DNA of 43,771 nucleotides from an uncultured Lachnospiraceae bacterium (GTDB lineage: Bacteria; Bacillota; Clostridia; Lachnospirales; Lachnospiraceae). A program made the translations under genes and the position numbers. The stretch covers positions 1-43,771 of the forward strand of contig CAMWLJ010000018.1 of assembly GCA_947175055.1 (NCBI GenBank), read 5' to 3'. Positions 7,581 to 16,373 of the stretch are shown one piece after another. Numbering within the stretch: position 1 is the first letter of the stretch; every line of letters starts with the position of its first letter. The notes below the pieces were generated by a model, which was not told the origin of the DNA, did no database searches, and saw only the letters and a list, made by a program, of their open reading frames with translations.

Positions 7581-10001
7581 CTATTCCACGCCTCTTTTCA
7601 AATGACCTGTGGTATAGGATTCATCAACGGATCGTCCGACTGTCAGAATCTGTCTGCACTCATCGGCCGTCTCCGTGGTAAAATCATAGCGTCTTACATC
7701 CACTCCGATTCTTTTTACCACATTCTCCTGCTGGTGTAAAGAAAAAGGAACTGAATTATAGATGATATTATAGCAGTGCCTGCAATTTATTTCCACCGGA
7801 AAAATAACACCATAGCGATCTTTTAATTGTAACTGTGATCTTTGGAGCGGCATCATCTGAGGATTCGGTTCCGTTTGATAGATTTCATGGCATTGTTTCG
7901 CTGTCTTGCGAATGCAGTTAGCAGTGATCATCATCGGAATCCGGCCGTAAACGATCATCGTCGTGCGCATACCATTGCGCATGGCATGGTCGGCCAGTTT
8001 CCCCGCCTCTTTGCGGTTCAGCTCCCAGGGCAACGTATATTCTTTACAATAGTGTGCCCAAAAACGCACGCTCTTGGCATTAAAACAGTACAATCCCGCA
8101 TCCGGTACCATATCATAGGAACCTGCCAGCTTCCGGACAAAAGCAGCTTCCTCGTAATTGCGTACCAGAAACCCGCTGATCAGTCGGCCGCCTGCATTAG
8201 AGCCCGCTGCCGTATGCTCCTGTTCTAAAAACCGTATCAGCTGTTCCATATAAGCTCCATCGCCTGCCCGCAGGATATAGGGAAGTGCAAGGTAGTATTC
8301 CGGTGCATCTCCCGTCGTCCCCGCTTCCGCATATCCGGTCCTGTGCTCCGTCATATATGCCGTGATACGCTCATGCTGCGTCATATACAGATCACTGTCA
8401 ATGTAAATTCTGCGGCAAGGAAATTGCAGCGCCACGGCAAACTGGTCACTGGTGGAGACCAGAATATCCACAGGCGGCTCCTTTATAGATTGCATCTCAA
8501 GTGATTGACTGTCGACCAATTCGGTATTGTTGACTGACTTGGTCGGTATATTTTTATTCGTTTTGTACCCGGCGTTCATGCCCTGACGTAAAATATATTG
8601 CCGCTCGTAGGCTTCAACCCCTACCCGCCGCAATTCGTTCAAAGCCCGTACCGGCAGGAAAACATCCTCCGTCATGCAGATTTCACATGTTCTGACAAAG
8701 ACGCATGAATTTCCTGTTTTCAGTAAGCGCTTCCGAATGTCTTCTGCTCGTAAAGGTGCTTTTTGAGCCGCTTCTACGATCTCGCCCTCCACGGAAATAT
8801 CTATCTTCCCGCAAGCGCACTCCTCTTCTGTGCTGTGCATACGTTCAGAATCTTTGCCTGAATGTGTAAGGGTCTCTCGGTTGTCGAAAAGACTGTCTCC
8901 CATGATCTGCAAAACTGCCGGCTTTCCTTTGTCCAGCGTAACTTTCATGGAAACTGCCAGCTTACCCGGCTCTTGCAGGTACTTGGCCCTGATCTGGGCC
9001 AGCAGGTTTTCATCGCTTCCGCCATAGCTTGGTCGGTGGAGTGTGATCATTTCCCGTCCGTTTTTCCGTTCATAATAGCCGGTCTGGATCTCACTGCGGA
9101 TATAAAGACTCTTCAACTTGTCCAGATCTTCTTTGCTGACATGATATGCTTCCGGCCCTTTCTCATAATAAAGATCGATATATTTGCGGTAAAGCGCCGT
9201 GACACCGGCGGCATATTCTACCTTCTTCATGCGGCCTTCTATCTTAAAGGAATCTATTCCGGCTTCGATCAGCTGCGGCAGATAAGAGATAGTGCACATA
9301 TCCTTCAAACTCAACGGAAATGCTGTATCAGGAGATACCGGCTTGCCAGCACCGTCACAGATTTGATACGGCAGCCTGCATGGCTGGGCACATCGTCCTC
9401 TATTCCCGCTTCTGCCGCCAAGTACACTGCTGAAAAGGCATTGGCCTGAGTAGCAATAGCACATGGCTCCATGTACAAAGCATTCTATTTCCAGGCCGGT
9501 CTGCTTCTTGATCCGGCAAACCTCTTCGAGTGACAGTTCACGGGCGGGGACAATGCGCTCTACCCCCTGTTCTTTCAGGAAAGCACATCCTTCCGGTCCG
9601 GTAAGTGTCATCTGTGTACTGGCATGCAGCGCAAGTTCTGGAAAATGATTCCTGATCTGCGTAAGTACACCGATATCCTGCACGATGACTCCATCCAGTC
9701 CGGATTCATAAAAAGGCCGCAGATAAGGGATCAAATCTTCAAATTCGTCGTCTTTTATCAGGGTATTCACCGTAAGATAGATTTTGCGTCCCATAACATG
9801 TGCCACATGGATGACCCGACAGATTTCTTCCGTTGTGAAATTTTCCGCATAGGCCCTGGCGCCAAATTTCTCGCCGCCCAGATAGACTGCGTCGGCTCCC
9901 GCATTGATGGCTCCCAGGAAAGCCTCATAGTTTCCCGCAGGCGCCAGCAATTCGACTTTGGCCTCTGGTCGCTTCTTGTTCTCTGTAGAGGATTCTATCA
10001 T
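7581..10001 (-). CDS. U32 family peptidase
   Basis: 806 residues. The N-terminal half is a U32 barrel beginning KVELLAPAGNYEAFLGAINAGADAVYLGG. The family signature E-C-F-VHGAMC-x-YSGQCLFSS lies at about 170-190, followed by GRSGNRGRCAQPCR. A DUF3656-type insert and a repeated barrel-like C-terminal half follow, as in the long (about 800 aa) Firmicute members. Bacterial U32 proteins are annotated as collagenase-like proteases, but several act in tRNA or rRNA hydroxylation, so protease activity should not be assumed. The conserved cysteines fit an iron-sulphur-dependent role. The start at ATG 10001 has GGAG 11 bases upstream. It is followed after five bases by the ftsW/rodA gene and preceded by the zapA terminator. 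Confidence 0.9.
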   Translation of the reverse strand: MIESSTENKKRPEAKVELLAPAGNYEAFLGAINAGADAVYLGGEKFGARAYAENFTTEEICRVIHVAHVMGRKIYLTVNTLIKDDEFEDLIPYLRPFYESGLDGVIVQDIGVLTQIRNHFPELALHASTQMTLTGPEGCAFLKEQGVERIVPARELSLEEVCRIKKQTGLEIECFVHGAMCYCYSGQCLFSSVLGGRSGNRGRCAQPCRLPYQICDGAGKPVSPDTAFPLSLKDMCTISYLPQLIEAGIDSFKIEGRMKKVEYAAGVTALYRKYIDLYYEKGPEAYHVSKEDLDKLKSLYIRSEIQTGYYERKNGREMITLHRPSYGGSDENLLAQIRAKYLQEPGKLAVSMKVTLDKGKPAVLQIMGDSLFDNRETLTHSGKDSERMHSTEEECACGKIDISVEGEIVEAAQKAPLRAEDIRKRLLKTGNSCVFVRTCEICMTEDVFLPVRALNELRRVGVEAYERQYILRQGMNAGYKTNKNIPTKSVNNTELVDSQSLEMQSIKEPPVDILVSTSDQFAVALQFPCRRIYIDSDLYMTQHERITAYMTEHRTGYAEAGTTGDAPEYYLALPYILRAGDGAYMEQLIRFLEQEHTAAGSNAGGRLISGFLVRNYEEAAFVRKLAGSYDMVPDAGLYCFNAKSVRFWAHYCKEYTLPWELNRKEAGKLADHAMRNGMRTTMIVYGRIPMMITANCIRKTAKQCHEIYQTEPNPQMMPLQRSQLQLKDRYGVIFPVEINCRHCYNIIYNSVPFSLHQQENVVKRIGVDVRRYDFTTETADECRQILTVGRSVDESYTTGHLKRGVE

Positions 10002-10081
10002 CTTCTTAATGTCTCCGTTACCTTCCCTATAGTCGCCTTGCGCAGATCAGCCACAAAGGCAGACGCATGGGAGATTACATG

Positions 10082-10110
10082 AAAAACCCTGTGGGTTTCC
10101 CCAACAGGGC
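10082..10110 (-). terminator. Rho-independent terminator after zapA
   Basis: On the minus strand a GC-rich hairpin (CCCTGTTGGG / CCCACAGGG with a GAAA loop and one bulged T) is followed by TTTTT. It lies 16-44 bases past the zapA stop and before the U32 peptidase start. It would separate zapA from the wall-synthesis operon, perhaps with read-through. Confidence 0.8.
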
Positions 10111-10125
10111 TTCTTCTATTTGTCG

Positions 10126-10539
10126 TTATTTCTTCTTCTCTTTCTCTTTCAGTTCGGTTTCCAGACGAACGATCTTCTTAGCTGTCTCGTTAGCCTCTGT
10201 CTGGAGATTGCGGATATTCTTCTCCATGTTCTCCAGCTTGATCTGAGACGCGATCAGCTCATGTTTCAGATCGTACATCTCTTTCTCTTTATTCTGGATC
10301 TCTTCCTCCAGGCGTGTGATCTGGTTCTTCGCCTTGAAATAATCATCCGCTATATTCAACTGCATCAGGACGTTCTGCGTGTCGAGAGACTGCCTCTTAA
10401 AACTGTCAACCTTGCTGTATTCCGCAACTTTATTGTTTATGTAAGATGCGACCTTCTGCAGATACTCTTCGCTCTCGTAGCCGCTTAAGGTAAACACTTT
10501 ACCGGCAATAATAACCTCTGTATCTGTTTTCGTTGACAT
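10126..10539 (-). CDS. zapA: Cell division protein ZapA
   Basis: 137 residues from ATG 10539, which has a strong GGGAGGGG site five bases upstream; an upstream in-frame start is unlikely. Residues 1-65 (TDTEVIIAGKVFTLSGYESE, then EYLQKVASYINNKVAEY) are the globular ZapA domain. Residues about 65-137 are a continuous coiled coil ending in a lysine-rich tail. ZapA binds FtsZ and bundles protofilaments at the Z ring, as a dimer or tetramer through the coiled coil. The coiled coil is longer than in E. coli ZapA, as is usual in clostridia. It lies just upstream of a U32 peptidase and SEDS/PBP genes, which fits a division and wall neighbourhood. Confidence 0.9.
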   Translation of the reverse strand: MSTKTDTEVIIAGKVFTLSGYESEEYLQKVASYINNKVAEYSKVDSFKRQSLDTQNVLMQLNIADDYFKAKNQITRLEEEIQNKEKEMYDLKHELIASQIKLENMEKNIRNLQTEANETAKKIVRLETELKEKEKKK

Positions 10540-10595
10540 AGGGTCCCCTCCCATACTAAATATGCCGTCCGAGTTCGTGATGTGATACAATATCT

Positions 10596-10625
10596 ATTAT
10601 ATAATAGCTTACAGTATAATTTCAA
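10596..10625 (-). promoter_or_regulatory. Sigma-70-type promoter of zapA
   Basis: On the minus strand TTGAAA (10620-10625), an 18-bp spacer, and a perfect TATAAT (10596-10601) lie 57 bases upstream of the zapA start. Confidence 0.75.
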
Positions 10626-10670
10626 GTATAAAATGTTATCCCCAAAATGTCGCAACAGTTCACGGACAAA

Positions 10671-11537
10671 TCATCTTAAATGAACATCCATCTGCGGATA
10701 AGGTATGGAAATGCCGGCATCATCCAAAGCATATTTGACCTTCTCCGTGATCCGCCATTTGCATTCCCAGTATTCATCATTGTCTGCCCAGCACCGCACA
10801 TTCAGATTGACACTGCTGTCTGCCAGTTCTTCCACAAACACTCTGCGGTCTTTGGAACTGAGAACGGCGGGATCTTCTTCCAGTACTTTCATGATCACTT
10901 CTCTGGCATGCCGGATATCGGCATCATATGAGATACCTACCTTAATGTCCATCCGCCGCTCTGTCAATGTACTCATATTCAAGATGCTGGAATTAGACAA
11001 TGTCCCGTTGGGAATGATGACTACATGATTATTGGGTGTTGACAGTTTGGTGTAGAAGAGCTGGATCTCCTTGACGGTGCCTTCGTGGTCATCATTATCC
11101 ACTTTGATATAATCGTCTACACGGAACGGCTTCAACAAAAGGATCAACACCCCGCCCGCAAAATTTGACAGGCTCCCCTGGATCGCGAGGCCGATCGCCA
11201 CGCCGGCCGAACCAAGAAGCGCCACTACACTCGTCGCATCCAAGCCAAATCCTGAGGCGATCATAAACAACAGCAAAATATACAGGACAGCTTTGATAAA
11301 GGAGTCCAGGAACTGCGTTACACCGATATCCGCATTTCCTTTTTTCAGAGAACGGCGGACGATCCTACGCACCAGTTTAATGACTTGTACACCGAGCAGG
11401 AAAACTACCAGCGCCAGCAAGACTCTGGCCCCGAATCGCAGCGCCTTATCGGGCAGCTGCTGTAAATATTGCTGTATCAATCCTACATCGATCTCTTCTG
11501 CTGTAAGCTGTTCCAATTCCTTCAAGTGATCCTCCAT
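10671..11537 (-). CDS. Small-conductance mechanosensitive channel, MscS family
   Basis: 288 residues from ATG 11537. The start is set by an AGGA site seven bases upstream; an upstream GTG at 11567 lacks an SD. Three membrane helices are visible: about 34-55, 76-97, and the pore helix 104-130 with the G/A-rich face SAGVAIGLAIQGSLSNFAGG. The MscS beta domain (VDDYIKV, then HEGTVKEIQLFYTKLSTPNN, then VVIIPNGTLSNSSI) and the C-terminal alpha/beta part follow. The protein opens under membrane tension to release solutes during hypo-osmotic shock and sits in the inner membrane as a heptamer. It is 67 bases downstream of glgB on the same strand, with no clear terminator between, so it may be cotranscribed with glgB. 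Confidence 0.92.
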   Translation of the reverse strand: MEDHLKELEQLTAEEIDVGLIQQYLQQLPDKALRFGARVLLALVVFLLGVQVIKLVRRIVRRSLKKGNADIGVTQFLDSFIKAVLYILLLFMIASGFGLDATSVVALLGSAGVAIGLAIQGSLSNFAGGVLILLLKPFRVDDYIKVDNDDHEGTVKEIQLFYTKLSTPNNHVVIIPNGTLSNSSILNMSTLTERRMDIKVGISYDADIRHAREVIMKVLEEDPAVLSSKDRRVFVEELADSSVNLNVRCWADNDEYWECKWRITEKVKYALDDAGISIPYPQMDVHLR

Positions 11538-11604
11538 AGCGTATTTCCTGTCCCCTATTATTTTCACTGCCCATGATCTTGCATTTCAGGCATTCTCACG
11601 CCGG

Positions 11605-14184
11605 TTACTTCTGCGTTCTGGTCCTGCGTGCCTGCTTTGCGGGAGTTTCCTCCTTGGCGGTCTTTTTTCCTGTAGCGCTCTTTTTCTCCGGCGTCTTTTT
11701 CTCGACTGTGGTCTCGGTCTTTGGCAGTTTCTGTTCCTTTTCCTGTGTCTCTACGATCTTCTGCAGCTTGATTTCCGCTTCTTTGGCCTTCTTCAACATT
11801 TCTTCTGCTTCTTTGGCTCTCAGCCGGGCTTCTTCCGCTGCAAGCTTCGCCAGTCTTTTGGCTTCCGCTGCCTCCGCTGCGATAGCCTCCGCCTCTTCTT
11901 TGGCGATTCTCCGTTCTTCTGCTTCCCTTGCCTTGCGGAGTTCTTCCGCGCGTATCCGTTCGATCTCAGCCTTCTCTTCTTTGGTATACGGCGCATAGGA
12001 GAAAATGCTGACCGACAGGGGCGCGCTTACCATATCAATGGCATACGGCTTACCATCCCACTCTGTTTCCTGCGTATTGCAGACATCCTTATTGACCACG
12101 CCGCTTCCTCCATAGATCCTAGCATCCGTGTTCATGATCTCCTTATATTTGCCTTCATAAGGCACACCTATCCGAAACGCCTGCCTGGCGTTGGCAAAAT
12201 TGGCTACGACCACCAGCGAATCCTCCGGTCTGTCCGCTTTGCGCAGATAAGACAGCATGCAGGCATCCGGTGTAATACAGTTGATCCATTCAAAACCTTC
12301 CCAGGAAGTGTCTTTCACATGCAGTGCCGGCCTGGAAACATACAGCTTATTCATATCCGCTGCCAGACGATTTAATTTGGCATGCTCTTCGTACTGTAGC
12401 AGATCCCATTCGACCTCTCTGGATTCGTTGAATTCTTTATATTCACCGATATCCTGTCCCATGAAAAACAGCTTCTTGCCGGGGTGGGTCATATAATAAG
12501 CATAGGTCAGGCGCATATTGGCAAACTGTTCGGGGCGCTCTCCCGGCATCTTACCGATCAAAGTGGCTTTCCCGTGCACCACCTCGTCATGGGAGAACAC
12601 CAGCATAAATTTCTCACTGTAAGCATAGATCATACTGAAAGTCAGTTCGTTATGACGTCCGGAACGAAAATAAGGATCCGTCTTGATATAATCCAGATAA
12701 TCGTTCATAAAGCCCATATTCCATTTCAAATCAAATCCGAGACCGTCTTCTTCAAGGCTGCCGGTGATCTTCGGCCACGCCGTAGACTCCTCTGCGATCA
12801 TAAGAACTCCCTGGTTACGTTTCTTCATAATAGAATTGAGATGTTTTAGGAACTCGACAGCTTCCAGATTCTCATTACCGCCATACATATTGGCTACCCA
12901 TTCGCCGTCATTCTTGCCGTAATCAAGATACAGCATAGAGGCAACGGCATCGATCCGGATACCGTCCGCGTGATACTGCTCCACCCAGTATAGTGCATTT
13001 GCGATCAAGTAATTGCGTACCTCCGGTCTGCCGTAATTATAGATCAGCGTACCCCAATGCGGATGGCTGCCCTGACGCGGATCCTGATGCTCATACAGGC
13101 ATGTCCCGTCGAAATTGGAGAGCCCGTACGTGTCTCTCGGGAAATGTGCCGGTACCCAATCAAGGATCACGCCGATACCGGCTTTATGCATTTCGTTCAT
13201 AAAGAACATAAAATCCTGCGCATTGCCGTAACGTGATGTAGGAGCATAATAACCGATCACCTGATATCCCCAGGAGGCATCCAGCGGATGTTCCATAACG
13301 GGCATCAGTTCGATGTGCGTATACCCCATCTTCTGCACGTATTCGATGACCTTCGGTGCAAGCTCCCGGTAATTATAGTATTCTCTTCCGTCAGCCGGTT
13401 TCGCAAAAGATGCCAGATAGATCTCATACACATTGATCGGCTTATCCTCTGTGTGCATGCCGACACGGTTCTTCATCCATTTATCGTCTTCCCACTTAAA
13501 GCCGTTAAGCTCTCTGACGATCGAGGCGCTGTCCGGCCGCAGCTGCTGTTCAAAAGCATACGGATCCGCTTTCAGGAAGGTAAGTCCGCCCTTTGCCTTG
13601 ATCTCGAACTTATAGCACTCTCCCTGTTCCACACCGGGGATGAATAATTCAAAAATACCGGAATCCCAGAGCCGTCTCATCTGGTGTGCCCGGCCGTCCC
13701 ATCTGTTAAAATCTCCTACCACGCTGACACGCAGCGCATTCGGTGCCCATACGGCAAAAAGTACGCCTTCTACGCCATCGATCTTGGCAGGATGTGCGCC
13801 AAGTTTCTCATAGACCATATAGTGTATGCCTGCGTTAAATTTCTCGGTATCTTCTCTGGTGATCTGAGGTGCAAAATTATAGGCATCCCGCACCTTCTTC
13901 AAGGAATCGTCTTCATATTCAATGACATATTCATATTCCGGAATCTTCTTGCCAGGGATTAAGGCCGCGAAGAAGCCTTCCTCATCAACCAGATCCATCG
14001 GATAACTCTTGTCCCCTTCCAGAAGCTGCAGCCGCACGCTTTTTGCACCGGGTTGAAAAGTTTGTACCAGTACGGAACTTCCCGCTACGTGTGCCCCCAG
14101 GATCGCGTGGGGATCATCCGATTCGGAATATACGATCCCTTCGATCTCCGGCCAGTTCATCAGTTTATACAGTTTCTTGTTCAT
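11605..14184 (-). CDS. glgB: 1,4-alpha-glucan branching enzyme with long C-terminal tail
   Basis: 859 residues. A CBM48 domain (about 120-230) precedes the GH13 barrel. The catalytic triad is Asp412 (GIRIDAVASM), Glu465 (LMIAEES) and Asp533 (FSHDEVVHGK), followed by the C-terminal beta domain to about 733. It forms alpha-1,6 branches in glycogen. Typical enzymes stop near here. This one adds residues 734-859: an uninterrupted charged helix of A/E/K/R repeats (about 734-815), then a basic K/T/P-rich tail ending KQARRTRTQK. The tail is in frame with no repeat or frameshift sign. The start at ATG 14184 has GGGAGGGG five bases upstream. No other glycogen genes are adjacent. The tail may drive oligomerisation or binding to a polyanion or partner; this is inference. 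Confidence 0.95.
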   Translation of the reverse strand: MNKKLYKLMNWPEIEGIVYSESDDPHAILGAHVAGSSVLVQTFQPGAKSVRLQLLEGDKSYPMDLVDEEGFFAALIPGKKIPEYEYVIEYEDDSLKKVRDAYNFAPQITREDTEKFNAGIHYMVYEKLGAHPAKIDGVEGVLFAVWAPNALRVSVVGDFNRWDGRAHQMRRLWDSGIFELFIPGVEQGECYKFEIKAKGGLTFLKADPYAFEQQLRPDSASIVRELNGFKWEDDKWMKNRVGMHTEDKPINVYEIYLASFAKPADGREYYNYRELAPKVIEYVQKMGYTHIELMPVMEHPLDASWGYQVIGYYAPTSRYGNAQDFMFFMNEMHKAGIGVILDWVPAHFPRDTYGLSNFDGTCLYEHQDPRQGSHPHWGTLIYNYGRPEVRNYLIANALYWVEQYHADGIRIDAVASMLYLDYGKNDGEWVANMYGGNENLEAVEFLKHLNSIMKKRNQGVLMIAEESTAWPKITGSLEEDGLGFDLKWNMGFMNDYLDYIKTDPYFRSGRHNELTFSMIYAYSEKFMLVFSHDEVVHGKATLIGKMPGERPEQFANMRLTYAYYMTHPGKKLFFMGQDIGEYKEFNESREVEWDLLQYEEHAKLNRLAADMNKLYVSRPALHVKDTSWEGFEWINCITPDACMLSYLRKADRPEDSLVVVANFANARQAFRIGVPYEGKYKEIMNTDARIYGGSGVVNKDVCNTQETEWDGKPYAIDMVSAPLSVSIFSYAPYTKEEKAEIERIRAEELRKAREAEERRIAKEEAEAIAAEAAEAKRLAKLAAEEARLRAKEAEEMLKKAKEAEIKLQKIVETQEKEQKLPKTETTVEKKTPEKKSATGKKTAKEETPAKQARRTRTQK

Positions 14185-14286
14185 AAGTGCCCCTCCCTGT
14201 CATCTTTCTATAGTCATGCTGTTGGGAAGCGCGCTTTCTGTCCGGCAAACGCTTCCGTATATTGTTTTGTTATATCGCTGTCTATA

Positions 14287-15522
14287 CTATATCTTGTGGA
14301 TCAATATGCCGCTCCGTAATTTGGGTTCAAACCAAGTAGACTTAGGCGGCATCAATCTGCCGGCATCGGCTATCGCAAACAACTCATGAATATTTGTGGG
14401 ATACATAGCAAATGCAACTGCCGCGTCTGTATCAACCCGTCTGGCAAGTTCTTCCAGACCTCTGATCCCACCTACGAAATCAATCCGCTTATCAACCTTG
14501 GGATCAAAAATGCCGAGCAACGGTCCCAACAGATCTCTCTGCAAGATCGACACATCCAAATTCTCGACCGGATCATCGGTATAGCGCTCCTCTTTGATTC
14601 TCAGGCAATACCATGTGTTCTGCAGATACATGCCGATCTCACCCTTGCGTCCCGGCCGAAACGGTTCCCGTCCTATGGCTGTGACATCGCAGACAGGAGC
14701 AAGCGCCTTGATAAATTCCGCTGCGGTATACCCGTTTAAAGATCTGACGACCCTATTATAGTCCATGATCATCAGCTGATCGTCCGGAAAGAGCACTGAA
14801 AGAAAATAGTCGCTCTCTTCGGTTCCGGTGTGGACAGTCCGCGCTGCCCTTCTCATTTGGGAGACTTTGACCGCAGAAGCACATCGATGGTGTCCGTCTG
14901 CGATATAGATTGCTTCGACCTGCGCAAACTCCTGCCGGATGAGCTCTATCTTCTCTCTTTCGCCGATGATCCAAACTCTGTGCGTAACCCCGTCCTCTGC
15001 CAGGAAATCATATACCGGAGTACTCAGCATGACTTCCCGTACTACATCCTCGATCCGTTCACGTCTCCGGTAGGCCAGTAAGATCGGACCAGTCTGTGCA
15101 TTACACAGATCGATATGCCTGATACGGTCTGCCTCCTTCTCAGTCCTGGTATTCTCGTGTTTCTTTACCACCTGCCGCTCATAATCCTCTACCGATACAC
15201 AGGCACCGATTCCCACTTGGGAGCGCCCGTCCATGGCCAGTTCATAGATATAATAGACTTCCGTCGCTTCCTCGACCAGCAGGCCCGTGTTCTGCATGTC
15301 CTGCAGCATGGAAGCTGCTTTCTCATAGACTTCCTGCGCATACATATCATGATCTTCCGGAAATTGCGTCTCCGGCCGGTCTATCCGCAGGAAGCTGTAG
15401 GCATCATCATGTACCTTCTCATATGCTTCCTTCCTGCTGTACACATCATACGGAAGCGCCGCGATCCGCTCAACCATATCGTCCCTGGGCCTGAGTGCCC
15501 GAAAAGGTTTAATGTCTGCCAT
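14287..15522 (-). CDS. DUF1015 family protein
   Basis: 411 residues from ATG 15522, chosen because AGGAGG lies four bases upstream and MADIKPFRALRP is the family's usual opening. Conserved features include LPYDVYSRKEAYE, FLRIDRPE, the KKHENTRTEKEADR block, YIADGHHRCASA (about 213-224), and the C-terminal AFAMYPTNIHELFAIADAG with MPPKSTWFEPKL. The HHR motif and acidic residues suggest an enzyme, but no activity is established to my knowledge. In many anaerobic Firmicutes this gene sits beside serC and serA, as it does here with one small opposite-strand gene between. A role in serine metabolism is a context-based guess; no classical serB is in the window. Confidence 0.85.
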   Translation of the reverse strand: MADIKPFRALRPRDDMVERIAALPYDVYSRKEAYEKVHDDAYSFLRIDRPETQFPEDHDMYAQEVYEKAASMLQDMQNTGLLVEEATEVYYIYELAMDGRSQVGIGACVSVEDYERQVVKKHENTRTEKEADRIRHIDLCNAQTGPILLAYRRRERIEDVVREVMLSTPVYDFLAEDGVTHRVWIIGEREKIELIRQEFAQVEAIYIADGHHRCASAVKVSQMRRAARTVHTGTEESDYFLSVLFPDDQLMIMDYNRVVRSLNGYTAAEFIKALAPVCDVTAIGREPFRPGRKGEIGMYLQNTWYCLRIKEERYTDDPVENLDVSILQRDLLGPLLGIFDPKVDKRIDFVGGIRGLEELARRVDTDAAVAFAMYPTNIHELFAIADAGRLMPPKSTWFEPKLRSGILIHKI

Positions 15523-15649
15523 TCTGCCTCCTGTCTTAACCGATACGTTACAATTCACGTCCTAACCGCTCACAAACTGTAACACCAATACTTTATATTG
15601 TTCTTATTTTATCAAATTAGACTATGCAGTACAAGCGTGAAGTGTTAAA

Positions 15650-15855
15650 ATCGTAATATGATGCCAGAGTCAAAAGGTCATGTATGACATGCTTGCATGT
15701 CAATACATGACTTTGGGACCCGAAAAAACATGAAAAAGTAGCCCGATAGGGCGGATTTTGAATGTTTTTAGGATTGCGGGAGCATGAAATGCGGAGCAAG
15801 CCGTAGGCATCAGGGGGCAAAAAACCTTTTGACCCCAACATCATAGTATTAAGAT
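15650..15855. repeat. Intergenic repeat-like element with terminal inverted repeats (MITE-like)
   Basis: The 463-bp gap between the DUF1015 start and the plus-strand small gene is mostly filled by this element. Its ends are imperfect inverted repeats: TATGATG-n5-GTCAAAAGGT at 15657-15678 and its complement near 15826-15848, extending outward with TAATA. Inside, a 15-16 bp hairpin occupies 15678-15710 (TCATGTATGACATGC / GCATGTCAATACATGA). A second nested structure at about 15725-15778 has AAAAACAT / ATGTTTTT around GCCC-GATA-GGGC. An ORF reading across the whole element (15617-15901, minus) looks spurious. From memory, similar sequence recurs in Lachnospiraceae and is often mis-annotated as small proteins; this needs a search. 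Confidence 0.6.
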
Positions 15856-15985
15856 AATTATTCAGCTGGGACTTTCCAGATCCGGCAGCTATGAGCCGCA
15901 AACTGAATAGCGAATAATAAGAAAAGAAAGGGATTGCTATGAATGGACGTTAGACCATGATCAGCAAAAGAAAGGGTGACACATA

Positions 15986-16270
15986 ATGACATCTGAAAAT
16001 AAGGAAATTTTAGATCGTATCAATGCCTATGCGGAGAAAGTGCTGGCAGATATCGATCCGCAGAAAACAAGGATCTCTTTTCAGTTGGAAGCATTGAAGC
16101 CTGTCATGCAGGAGATCGCCGACGAAAAGGGAACATCGGTCGAAGACATCTTCATCCTTTATATGGATCTTGCCAGTGAAGCTTCGGTGGAGGCAGAGAA
16201 TCAGCTTCAGGCGACTTTAGAGGAAAACGAGAATGCCAATTTCTCCCAGATCGCCAATCGACTGGACTGA
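15986..16270 (+). CDS. Small acidic hypothetical protein, 94 aa
   Basis: This is one of only three annotated protein genes on the plus strand. ATG 15986 has AAAGGGTGA about seven bases upstream. The peptide is helical and acidic (TSENKEILDRINAYAEKVLA, then ISFQLEALKPVMQEIADEKG, ending ANFSQIANRLD). It has no cysteine, membrane segment or signal peptide. It stands between the IR-bounded element and the serA 3' end, convergent with serA. I do not recognise a family. The good SD and protein-like composition support it as real. The 5' flank also holds a CGGC / GCCG hairpin around 15882-15897. Confidence 0.6.
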   Translation: MTSENKEILDRINAYAEKVLADIDPQKTRISFQLEALKPVMQEIADEKGTSVEDIFILYMDLASEASVEAENQLQATLEENENANFSQIANRLD

Positions 16271-16287
16271 CTGTTTGAGTCAAATTT

Positions 16288-16331
16288 CCCGGCATAGTTT
16301 CCGGGCATATCGCCCATGGTACTATGCCGGG
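16288..16331. other. Long perfect hairpin between the 94-aa gene and serA
   Basis: An 11-bp perfect inverted repeat CCCGGCATAGT (16288-16298) / ACTATGCCGGG (16321-16331) has a further GGGC / GCCC hairpin in its loop. It lies in the 103-base space between convergent 3' ends. It probably acts as a bidirectional terminator or mRNA 3'-end stabiliser, although neither side has a good U-tract (AAATTT on the serA side). Confidence 0.55.
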
Positions 16332-16373
16332 GATAGTGTACAAGCCGATAGCAGAATCATCTGTCCTGCAGGA

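Noticed and set aside
11537-11567. Upstream GTG start for the MscS gene
   Set aside because: No SD precedes it, whereas ATG 11537 has AGGA at the right distance and gives the usual family N-terminus.
15617-15901. 94-residue minus-strand ORF across the IR-bounded element
   Set aside because: It reads straight through hairpins and both inverted-repeat ends, has odd composition, and has no clear SD. It is better explained as translation of a non-coding repeat.
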